NCBI GenBank assembly: GCA_949358305.1
Contig: OX442324.1
Location: 868,001 to 932,000 of the forward strand
Source of the DNA: Strigamia acuminata
Lineage: Eukaryota; Arthropoda; Chilopoda; Geophilomorpha; Linotaeniidae
Direction: 5' to 3'
Length of the DNA stretch: 64,000 nt
The translations under genes and the position numbers were made by a program. This document shows positions 49,380 through 58,153 of this stretch, one piece after another (within the stretch, counting starts at the first letter, position 1; each line of letters begins with the position of its first letter). The notes beneath the pieces are model-generated. The model saw nothing but the letters and a program-made list of their open reading frames with translations. It searched no databases and was not told the DNA's origin.

Positions 49380-51377
49380 TGTAGGTCTAAATTTCGTACA
49401 TTTGGTCGATATCAAGTGTTTACATTTTATTTATGTTGTATTTATCGGCCAAACAATTGTATTTCTTATTATTTATTCTGATTCGATAATTGTGTTTAAT
49501 TCACGCTGTTCCATATGTAATTCCACATGGTTATACCATTGCAAAATGATTTGTTCCCTTATACGTGTGACGGTTTTAAAACCGTACTTTCCCAGATTTA
49601 TCGCCAGACGGCGCTATTTGATTAAAAGCGCGCATTTTCGAATGAATTGCGACAATTATAATTAATTGTTATAATGATGTGAATCAATATTATATTTTAT
49701 ATTTACTTGTTGAAGGGGACCAATCGGACCCTTCTTGACCCAATTCCATATTAGGTCCGAACCCCAGTCTCTATTAGGTCCGGACTAGTGATCCACGAAT
49801 CCGTCAATCCAGGCACCTGATTGGCTATCGCCAATCTGATTGTTCTCAAGAACTATATAAGCTCTGGTTTTCCACCAGACCTTCGGCTTGTTTTCTGTAT
49901 GTTTGTATGTATTGTTGGTTATCGTTTGATTTCTCTCTTTCTTACCGACACATCAGGCCCCCTCGACTCTCATCCTAACGGATATTGTCGTTGTAGCGTC
50001 ATTTCGGGAAGACTAACTCCGGTAACCAAATGGTCCCGTAGTGTTAGCTTGCTGTTCTAAGGGACAGTGAGAGTTCGTACGGTGACTTAGTGTGTCATCC
50101 ATGCACGGGATGATTAACCCGTTAAATAAATATCAATTTATATGAACGGTGATAGTCGCATCTATTTGCGCTAATATTTGATCGTGGGTCAGACGCTCTG
50201 CCAGCGCGAATGCGCAGGAAGTCAAACCTGATCACGAAACAAATATGGACAACCATATTCCCAGGGTTCTCTATATGGTCTTTCCGTACGTTAAAGGTCG
50301 GTAAAAGGCCTATTCAGAGGCAAACACGCCGGGTTGATAGCCCGTGAGCAATATCCGTGAAGACATTGCGTTAAACAACTACTCGGGTATTGGTAATGCC
50401 GCGCTGGTACTCCCAGGAACTGTTTACCCAGTAGTTGGTACCACTGAAAGCGACTTGTCGTGTACAAACAAATACCCGGCGCCTGATCACGAGATCTTGT
50501 CGTCGTAAGGCATGCTGGCGGATGGAGCCTCAACAACTCCCGCGACGGTTCTCTCAACTGTCGTGACTGTCCCCGTCCAAATAATAATAATATAACAATA
50601 AATTGTTATATTCCACTAATAACTTTTATTCATTGAATCGGGAATATTCTAAAGAATATTCCTAACAAATGCGAAGGACTCTTCGCATTATTAGATGTTC
50701 GTGCCACGGGATCGAATACGTTTCCGTAGCGTTCTTTGTGACGATGCCGCAAAGTCAGCCGTATCCTTCGAGCATCGCCCGGATCTTCAACCAGTGTAGC
50801 CGCCGTTTACACGTACCCAGAACCCAGTCTTGTTATTAAAACATGTATTTGTATCACACAAAACCGTAAGTTGTATTATTTCGTTGTTTTATTCATTTAG
50901 CGCACATTCCGTAGCTTATCTCAGTTAGGTTGTTGTTAGTCTTAACAACGTCTTGTTTAAACCGATCTCTCTCTCTTAATTAAATGGCTAATAAATCAGC
51001 CAAAAGTAGAATTGTCACATACGATATGATTTGTTCTTTATTCATGTAAATTCTCGGCACTAGAGTGCCTATGTCACACTTACTCGATTCCAACATGGCG
51101 CCGCACACGGGTGTGTGCAGCTTAGCCCATTTCCAAGCTGAATATGTAAGCATAATTCGTTTTATTAAAGAGTATTATTTATTTAAACTGTTGTCTTTGT
51201 TTTAAGGCACATTTGTGCTACTTTTGAGCGCATATAAGCGGCCTTAAGCCGCGCGCATTTTCTGAAGTTAATACGCATCGTATCGCGCCAGTTCGTACGT
51301 GTAGTACGACTCGTTTTTGCTTATTTCCTCGCTTCCTGTCGGCAATTACGCCGATAATTGCGCATTCCTCTGCTACA
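49380..51377 (+). repeat. Copia-6 5' LTR, split by an unclassified segment
   Basis: Left part (49380 to about 49575) aligns with the start of the Copia-2 LTR (ggtcgatatcaagtg versus tgtcgatatcaaatg, and ccatatgtaattccaca). Right part (about 51020-51377) aligns with the second half: tgatttgttcttt at 51027-51039, ggcactagagtgcc, ccaacatggcgccgc (51090-51104), gcgcatataagcgg and the end cctctgctaca. The total without the insert is near 550 bp, like Copia-2. Confidence 0.75.
49576..51020. other. Unclassified insert of about 1.4 kb within the Copia-6 LTR
   Basis: Shares nothing obvious with the other elements and has no protein-like frame. At 49708 it reads tgttgaaggggacc, which could start an LTR. 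ctatataag (about 49854) looks like a TATA box and aataaa near 50126 like a polyadenylation signal. aattgttata occurs at about 49663 and 50602. Two adjacent perfect hairpins lie at 50641-50662 (ggaatattct/agaatattcc) and 50668-50689 (aatgcgaag/cttcgcatt). A solo LTR, or two, is possible, but no clean target duplication was found. Confidence 0.4.
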
Positions 51378-52396
51378 ATTGGTAGCAGAGGATGTGTTGA
51401 CTATTAGGCAGGTGAGTGTATCAAATAACAGGCAGGTTTTCAAAACTTGCACATGAACAGTCATGCAAGTGGCCATTTTATTTGAGACATAACAAGTGAA
51501 CTTAAATACATCATTAGAGGCTATTTGCACTCTAGAACTATGAGAAGGACAAATCAATGTTATACTCAAGTTGATTTGTCCTGTACAATGTTAAATCAAA
51601 TAAAACTCTTATCAGAACAAATTATATAAACAAAACAGAGAGACGCGACACTAGGGTCACTATATGACTGATCTCAATTCTCTACAGGATGGTTGTGGGT
51701 GAATACAACCATTTTCTGACTTATTTTCGACGTACTTTTCGCGAAATTCGCGATTTGCGCGACCAAATTCTTTATTTTCAGAATCTAACCTTCTTCAGGC
51801 TGATTTACGTCTGCTACACGTCTCGTACACCGTCTGAAATGCAACATCGAAGTTTTGGACCGTACACAGAGCATATTCAGTCATTTTCGAGTCTGATTTT
51901 GCACGAAATTTTGCGGGATTCGCAAATTTCAGTGCAAATATTGTCTTTTTCAGATTTTTCGATTTTTCGACGTTTCACAGCAGCCAGGGCTGTTTTCCCA
52001 GCGATTCTTCATTTAACTTCGTCCGAAATCACGTGGAATTCGCGAATTTCGAGGCGAATAGTATTTATTCCTAGATTTTTTTGCTGATTTTGATTCTCGA
52101 CACTGCTTAACGAAGTGCGGCAGTTGCAACCAGAAACGAATACTAGTTATTCGCGGTTTAGTTCCCCGGAGAACGGCCGTTAATCGCCGATCTTTACAAG
52201 TGGAAGAAAAACCTCGACTTATCGAGAAGAGTTCGGACATTAACGTCCGAATTGCGCTTTCTCCAGCTTTTCGAGAAAGCTGTGCCGTGCCTTCATTTGC
52301 ACGAGGATTGCAACCGCAATCGATTCATCTATTTCTCCTTTGTGTCGAATTTACATTGTTAGCATTAAGAGGATATTTTGGTGGGTCATTTAGTAT
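51378..52396 (+). other. Copia-6 leader with primer site and repeated modules
   Basis: tggtagcagaggatg at 51380-51394 matches the initiator tRNA-Met 3' end. Three degenerate modules combine a gcg/cgc palindrome with tttcag or cctag (near 51740-51783, 51905-51955 and 52026-52075). Bases 52228-52312 nearly duplicate the structured block of Copia-2 (25354-25438). No gene is seen before Gypsy-D. Confidence 0.65.
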
Positions 52397-52972
52397 TGTT
52401 ACGTGGTTATTTGGGCTTTAATCACTTTTCACGCAACATGTATTTTGCCTAGTGATAGGAGGATGAGTGAGTGTTTGCTAAAAATGAAGTCAAGTTTTAT
52501 TTTAGTTTCTAATGAGTTTTATTTACCGGACAGACAAAGTGTCTGTTCGATTCTTAATCAATTTACAAATTGGTTTTAAACTATTATAAATGGTCTCAAT
52601 TATTATCATGTTAACAATGTCAAATAGGTTGGATGGATTAGCATTCACATTTTAATTATCACAAAAGAATTCCAAACAATGAATAACACTTTTCAATTCA
52701 ATAATCAAATCAAGCAAACAAAAGAATAAATTCGTCAGCCGTACTCAGTATCGAGTGACATCAGAAGAAGAGAGCTCTGTCGGAAAGCGGGTGGTTTTAT
52801 AGCAAATCTGCCATAACCCCCATTTACTAATTGATCGGTCCAATCACATGGCGATGACGGTTTCCAATTGTCAACGCCATCTGTGGCCGAAATTTAGCAA
52901 CGTTTAATGTTAATAATGCTTAATCGAGCGCTACGGATTGCCTGTCAATCAGGACGGTCCGTACGCGTGACA
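52397..52972 (-). repeat. Gypsy-D 3' LTR (576 bp)
   Basis: Minus-strand TGTCACGCGTAC…CACGTAACA, clearly related to the Gypsy-C LTR (572 bp) but with many differences. The purine tract complement actccctttttt (52973-52984) adjoins it. The partner LTR is outside the window; gtat (52393-52396) would be the TSD. Confidence 0.88.
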
Positions 52973-53301
52973 ACTCCCTTTTTTGCTTTAATTTTAGTCC
53001 CTAAAATTCAAATTTCGGGTACAGACAAATCTCTCACTATAATCGGACATTCTAAAGGAATGTTCGTTCATTTCTTACTCATAAAAGCTTGTTACAAAGT
53101 GTTTTACAATAACAATTCAAATTCTCCAAACATATTATTCCATTATTTACTCCCTTTTACTTTAGGGTTAACAATTCAAAATTCAAACTAAAGATTATTA
53201 ACTTAATATCACTATTTTTATGATATTCTCATTTTACATATTCAAAAGAAAATTATAAAACAAAATCAAACTTCAAATGAAAATTATACAAATAAATTTA
53301 C

Positions 53302-53529
53302 TTAAATTTCCTCAAAAGGTTCAAAACATCCATGTTGTATTTTGTGCGAAATTCGCAAACGAAGTTCGTTCCCATCGGCCAGCTTCATCATGGGATCTAC
53401 CTCCGTATTTTCTGACACTAATTCACTCAAGTCAGGTGGAACATAATCAGGCACTTCAAACTCATCAGAATCCTCATCCGAGGTGGAATGAATGTCCATT
53501 CTATCAAATTTGCTTGCCATTTTATCCAT
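53302..53529 (-). CDS. Small acidic ORF (75 codons) in the Gypsy-D 3' region, unknown function
   Basis: Starts ATG 53529 with a second ATG three codons on in good context (aaaATGGC). The product is acidic, with a run of Asp, Glu and Ser (residues about 16-26, DEDSDEFEVPDY) and a more basic C-terminus. I do not recognise it. It lies between pol and the 3' LTR in a stretch of roughly 300 bp that Gypsy-C lacks, and its base composition is less AT-rich than its surroundings. Upstream on the minus strand a T-rich run ends in ccgcaaacag (about 53572), a plausible 3' splice site, so it could be a spliced accessory gene. It might instead be a captured host exon or chance. Confidence 0.45.
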   Translation of the reverse strand: MDKMASKFDRMDIHSTSDEDSDEFEVPDYVPPDLSELVSENTEVDPMMKLADGNELRLRISHKIQHGCFEPFEEI

Positions 53530-53572
53530 TAACAGCCTCGCACTTACACGAACTCACGACAAGCCTTTCACC

Positions 53573-54426
53573 TGTTTGCGGAAAAATAAAATAAAATAAA
53601 TCAAAATTAAGCAATTATAAACCAAATCATGCATAATACACAAAATTATTCCCATCATAAACCAATCTTTTCATAAAAAATCTAGAACACTTAACAATCA
53701 TCAAAAAATAATTTCAACTTTTTCTTGTTTTCTAAGTTTTCTTTAAAATTCATAATATTCTCTAAACATCAACTCTTCTCAATTTAACTATTTACAATAA
53801 ATTACTCTTATCAAGGTTCAATCAAAATTTCATCACAAAATATTTACAGTTTGTCAAAATCAATTCAAATTTATTCATTTTTAACAAAATTCGCAATTGT
53901 TTATTTCTATCGCATCCTTCGAACACTCGCATCATTAACATCAATTTTATTCTTAACTTTCTATATTATCAATTTCAACTTTTGATTATTTCTAATTTTT
54001 ATCCTATTTAATAAGCCTAATTAAATTCAGTGCAGATAGCGAAGGTTGCGATGGGTCCTTTCACGTTCCCGGCCATTCGCACCATTGTTTATTTTAATTC
54101 CTTTTATATCCTAAAATTATTTTATTTCACAACAATATTTTATCAAATTTAACTTTCAACTATTTAAGATTTAGTCTAAAAGGTTTTCATTTAATTAATA
54201 TTCAACACGAGTGAGGACAAGAAAAATGGCGACAAATTTTATTTCGCGAAATTCGCTCATAAGGACGTTAAAAACATCACAATTCACTTCTAAAATCACC
54301 TAAAAACATTCACAACATGCACACAAACCTTTTAACACACAATTTAACACAATTTATCAACAAATAATCAGAAAAAGACTTTGTTTCGGGTCACGCTATT
54401 ATCTGCGTTCACCGTTGCAAAGAACT
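53573..54426 (-). other. Gypsy-D 3' untranslated region
   Basis: Very AT-rich. Much of it matches the Gypsy-C 3' untranslated region (61951-62600) in reverse complement, for example the segment around ggtcctttcacgttcccgg (54055) against 62315. No further gene is seen. Confidence 0.7.
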
Positions 54427-54857
54427 TTAGTAGCAATGGCGGTAGTCCTTTCGTTTCAACGGTCTGAGTCTGCGCGACCGGAAATCATCGTTTTGTGCGT
54501 TTGCGCCATCTGGTGGCGGTTTTTTAAGTTGGTTTTTATCATTTTCGTCCGCAGGCTGTGGTTCAAACAGCGATTTCAATGAAATTTGTTCTGTATCGTC
54601 TATGTAACGTTCCTTTGGCTTGATTTTCGTTATTTTCACTAGTTTTTTTGTGTTTTCAACTATTATTTCACCTTTTTTACTGATTTTCTGAACTTTATCA
54701 GCAAATTTCACTTTCTTTTCTGGTAAGTCTTTCAGAACTTCATCTATTTCTGGTTCTACTCGTTCTTTGTATGGTTTCAATCGTTCCACATTCACTATGT
54801 CACTTTTCTTTCTTGTTGAATTGATTATTTCGTAGTCATTAAGTGCAGTTCTTCGCA
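54427..54857 (-). pseudogene. pol: Gypsy-D pol, extreme C-terminus (after integrase core)
   Basis: Matches the last 140 or so residues of Gypsy-C pol: VRRTALNDYEIINSTRKKSD, PEKKVKFADKV, and the end DDFRSRRLRPLKRKDYRHCY. Rich in Lys and Glu. Separated from the preceding pol part (63692-64000) by the solo LTR and Gypsy-C. Confidence 0.9.
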
Positions 54858-54862
54858 CAATT

Positions 54863-55120
54863 TGTTAGAAATAAGCGCTAGAATAGTGCCATTTGTCCCA
54901 TTACATCATTGTGATAAAGATTTATTCTTTCAATAATACTGTGTGTATATTTAACCTAATAATACTTATATGATTTGTTCTTTGTTCATTTTGGTCACAT
55001 GATCTAATGTATCTTTCTTTTAAGTTTTCTGAGTTTATTAAAAATGGCTCTGTTATATTTTTGCTCTAAGTTTAAACATGAGTTATGTTTATTTCCACTG
55101 CATCATTAGCTTTGCTAACA
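54863..55120 (+). repeat. Solo LTR (258 bp) of a Copia-type element inside Gypsy-D
   Basis: tgttagaaataag…tttgctaaca with TG/CA ends, flanked by caatt (54858-54862) and caata (55121-55125), a five-base duplication with one change. It contains tgatttgttcttt (54971-54983), found in the other Copia LTRs. No internal region is present, which fits recombination between two LTRs. Gypsy-C was inserted one base to its right. Confidence 0.75.
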
Positions 55121-55126
55121 CAATAT

Positions 55127-55698
55127 TGTCACGTGTACGAACCGTGCCAATTAATGCGCGATTCGTAATACGTAATTCGAGTTATTATTAGTTAAAGTTG
55201 CTAAATTTCGGCCACAGATGGCGCTGGCGGCTGGAATCCGTCATCGCCATGTGATGGACCGATCAATTCAATTATGGGGTTTATGGCAGATTTGCTATAA
55301 ATAAGGAGCCCGCACTAAGACAGGTCTCTAATACCTTTTGCCTTTCAGAGACTAGAGAGTCCAATGTCGCCTCAATAAAGAGAGCGGCTGCCGACTATAA
55401 ACAGCAACAATTAAAATACCATTTGGATTATCACACAGTTGTTTTATAGCCCAATTAATAGAAGTTGTAAATTTAACAAATGTAAAAGTGACAATTTATC
55501 CAAATATCATTCTGACCTGTTTGAGAATAAATGTATCTGAATTAATAAGGGATCGAACAAACTTTGTTTGTCCGGTCGAATAAAACTGAATTGAATTTAA
55601 AGCATAAACCAAATCTCATTCTTTCCTTTCACACTCACTAAACCCCAAATTAAATAACGTTGCGTGGAAACCTAATTAGGCCCGGAAACCACGTAACA
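55127..55698 (+). repeat. Gypsy-C 5' LTR (572 bp)
   Basis: tgtcacgtgt…cacgtaaca. The only difference from 63116-63687 seen by eye is aatacg/aacacg near 55165. TATA-like ctataaataagg at 55295-55306, aataaa at 55374-55379. A ccacagatggcgctgg segment lies near 55213. Confidence 0.97.
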
Positions 55699-56656
55699 AA
55701 TGGTGGAGATGGCGGTTCTTTCCCCGGGACCAAAAGTAGAATAAAAACCCCGAAAATTAGAGCTAAAATCATTAAAATTGCAAAATTTAGAGTAAAATGA
55801 GTGAAATTAGAATTAAAAACCACATAAAATTGGCAAATTTAGCTTAAAATAGCGTTGAAAATCATATAAAATTTTGAGAAATCCCAAACTAATTTGAATA
55901 TGAGTGATTCATTTGTGAAATTGATAAGAAAGTGAGAGTGAGTCATTGCTAGTGAATAAATAGGTCAATTAGATTGAAAATTGATAAAGTCTAAAAAAAT
56001 AAAATAGAATAGAATAGAAGTTTTGAGTGTTTAAATTGGATAAATTTGCATTTGAGTGTTATTTACTGTGATATTTGACTTTGAATTGAATTGATATAGT
56101 ATTATTGATTGAATTTTGATAAAATTAAATGAAAGTGTATAGTAATGAAGAATTTAATTGTGAATGTAAGATAAAATTGAATAATAATAGAGAATATATT
56201 GTTTATATTTATTAATGAATTTATTTTCTTTCCAGAGCATTTTTGTAAAGTGTTATTAATAAGAAATTTTTCCTTGAATATTTGCTGATAATAGTTGATG
56301 AATTTTTGTAATTATGACCGTGAAAATGAATTGTTTTTGATATTTTTGTAATTATGACCGTGAAAATGAATTGTTTTTGAAATTTTTGTAGAAAATGACC
56401 GTGAAAATGTTTTTTTTTTTCCTTGAATTCTTTTGTAGAAATTTTTGAGATTTAATTGTTAAGATTGAATTGTTTAATTATTGGATTGTTCTAGTATTTT
56501 GAAATATTTCTGTAAGAATTGAAGTGTTAATCACTGATTTATTTTTCAGAAAGTGAAAAGTGTTCTGTGTGCTAAAGAGTTATAGTGTTGATTATAAATT
56601 GGAAAAGTGAATTAAAAGTGCTTCAAGTCAAAGGGTTGTGTCTTCAGATTAATTAG
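55699..56656 (+). other. Gypsy-C leader with primer site
   Basis: tggtggagatggcgg at 55701-55715 follows the LTR and is the presumed primer site; I cannot name the tRNA. The leader is about 950 bp, strongly AT-rich, with many short repeats and no convincing gene. A tandem repeat is at 56301-56410. Confidence 0.7.
56301..56410 (+). repeat. 40 bp tandem repeat, about 2.7 copies, in the Gypsy-C leader
   Basis: Units at 56301-56340 and 56341-56380 differ by one base and contain attatgaccgtgaaaatgaa. A third partial, altered unit (gaaaatgaccgtgaaaatg) runs to about 56410. Confidence 0.92.
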
Positions 56657-56698
56657 TTAGCCATTGCGGAATCCAATCAATATAAATTTGCACAAGTA

Positions 56699-58153
56699 GT
56701 GACGGATTATCTGTTTTCGAAAAAGGAACCAGGTGAACGTGATTCACCAAGGGAACCACCTGATGACAAAGTGACTGATCGGAGGACAAGATCAAAATCC
56801 AAAGGTGAACTAAAAACACAAAAAAGGGAAGATACTGAAACCCCCGATCAGCGCAATCAAAGATTAATAGATCCAGGTGTGTATAATTGGTTACTGCCTG
56901 AGGAACAATTGGAATTAGGTGATCTTTTGGAAAGTGTGCAGATAAATTTGGACGACGCATTTGAGGACGCAGCTAAGGATATTGAGGAGCACGAGGGACT
57001 AATTCAATCACAAGTGACAATTAAAAGTGAGCAATTACCAATTAAGATGGCATCATCACCAGAACTAGGAGTAATACAGACGGTGTTACAAAACTTAGTG
57101 GTCAATAGAAGGAATCCAGTTGATTTTGATCCAGCCACAGGGAATATTGACACATGGTTAATCGGATATGAAGATACAATAGCCGATGATACTGAAAGGA
57201 TTAAACACCTGTCAATTGTGCTGAAATCTTCCGCATCATCGTGGTATTTAGATCAACTTCCGTTGCATCCGAATAGAACATGGACACAATGGAAGGATGC
57301 GTTGAAGACTAAATTTAGACGACAAATAACAACAATTCTGTCGAAATTACAGGCAATGCAGCACAAAGATGGAACAGCTTTGGAACATATGCAGAAAATA
57401 TTGAAAGAGTGTTCTTATGCAAGACCAGCATTCACTGAGGAACAAAAGATATTTCATGTGTTTCAAGGACTTAAAAAGGTGACTAGAGATAGATTAGTAG
57501 TCAATTTTCCAAAGACATTGGATCAGTTAACATCTCAACTTGGATTATTGGAAGCTCATGCATTCAGTGAGGACCCTGCAGAAGTTTTACTAACCCTACT
57601 GCAAAAAGCTGTTGATACAACAGGCGAGGTGAAACCAAGCTTGTTAGTTGAACCGAGCGACGTCAATAAAACCAAAGACAAGTTGTTAGCAGAGGTCAAA
57701 GTGCTAAGACAACAGCAGCAGTTTGGGGAAGTTCAATATGCAGAGGTTACTCCTGTCTTCTATCAAAATCAATGGTACACACCACATCCAAACCAGGCCC
57801 AGTTCTACAATAGAGGCAACTTTAGAGGACGATCTGGACAACAACGTGGATGGTGGAATAATGATAATAGGAACCAAGGAAGAGGATGGAATAATAACAA
57901 AGGTCAAAACAGAGGCAATTGGAATAATCAGTGGAATAATTCAGGTCAACGATTCCAATATCCACAACAGCAGTGGAATCCACCACAACAGCAATGGAAT
58001 CCACCACAAGGACAAAGACCACAGGGGAACCCAAATAACCAAGGTCATCCTAAAAATCCAAATTATAAAGGTAAAAATTTTATTGAAAATTACCAAGGCC
58101 GAGGAAATCGAGGAGCCCCATGTGGTGGACCAATTAATCCATCGGGAAACTAG
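56699..58153 (+). CDS. gag: Gypsy-C Gag
   Basis: Frame open from about 56657 to TAG 58151-58153. The position given, 56699, is a GTG; the first ATG in frame is 57047 (aagATGGC, good context), giving MASSPELGVIQTVLQN. The upstream part still looks coding (DRRTRSKSKGE, YNWLLPEEQLELGDLL), so initiation may be upstream at a non-ATG codon or through another exon. The core is a retrotransposon Gag domain: FDPATGNIDTWLIGYED, SSASSWYLDQL, TWTQWKDALKTKF, VFQGLKKVTRDRLVVNFP. Residues after about 370 are Asn/Gln/Gly/Arg-rich without a CCHC knuckle, so RNA binding probably relies on the RG-rich tail. Pol follows by -1 frameshift. Confidence 0.9.
   Translation: MTDYLFSKKEPGERDSPREPPDDKVTDRRTRSKSKGELKTQKREDTETPDQRNQRLIDPGVYNWLLPEEQLELGDLLESVQINLDDAFEDAAKDIEEHEGLIQSQVTIKSEQLPIKMASSPELGVIQTVLQNLVVNRRNPVDFDPATGNIDTWLIGYEDTIADDTERIKHLSIVLKSSASSWYLDQLPLHPNRTWTQWKDALKTKFRRQITTILSKLQAMQHKDGTALEHMQKILKECSYARPAFTEEQKIFHVFQGLKKVTRDRLVVNFPKTLDQLTSQLGLLEAHAFSEDPAEVLLTLLQKAVDTTGEVKPSLLVEPSDVNKTKDKLLAEVKVLRQQQQFGEVQYAEVTPVFYQNQWYTPHPNQAQFYNRGNFRGRSGQQRGWWNNDNRNQGRGWNNNKGQNRGNWNNQWNNSGQRFQYPQQQWNPPQQQWNPPQGQRPQGNPNNQGHPKNPNYKGKNFIENYQGRGNRGAPCGGPINPSGN
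58144..58150 (+). promoter_or_regulatory. -1 ribosomal frameshift heptamer G GGA AAC, Gypsy-C gag/pol
   Basis: GGGAAAC sits in gag phase (TC G GGA AAC TAG), directly before the gag stop. A -1 slip turns the stop into CTA GAA and continues in the pol frame without interruption. The pol frame has a stop only just upstream (about 58134), so the shift window is narrow and this heptamer is the only candidate in it. Confidence 0.85.

Larger units (their letters stand above)
49380..52396 (+). mobile_element. Copia-6: 5' LTR and leader only, relative of Copia-2
   Basis: Begins tgtaggtctaa at 49380 inside Gypsy-A2 ORF3. The LTR ends cctctgctaca at 51377, followed by an initiator tRNA-Met primer site and a leader resembling that of Copia-2. 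At 52397 Gypsy-D interrupts before any coding sequence; the rest would lie beyond the window. The LTR itself contains a foreign segment of about 1.4 kb. A left TSD candidate is actcg (49375-49379). Confidence 0.8.

Noticed and set aside
49708-50601. A clean solo LTR inside the Copia-6 LTR
   Set aside because: A plausible start and promoter signals exist, but I could not find an end with a matching target duplication, so it is left unclassified.
51689-52421. Open frames in the Copia-6 leader
   Set aside because: The matching frames are not conserved in the Copia-2 leader, and the region has the look of non-coding repeats.
56301-56410. CRISPR-like or satellite array
   Set aside because: Fewer than three directly adjoining 40 bp units without spacers in an AT-rich retrotransposon leader; an ordinary tandem repeat.
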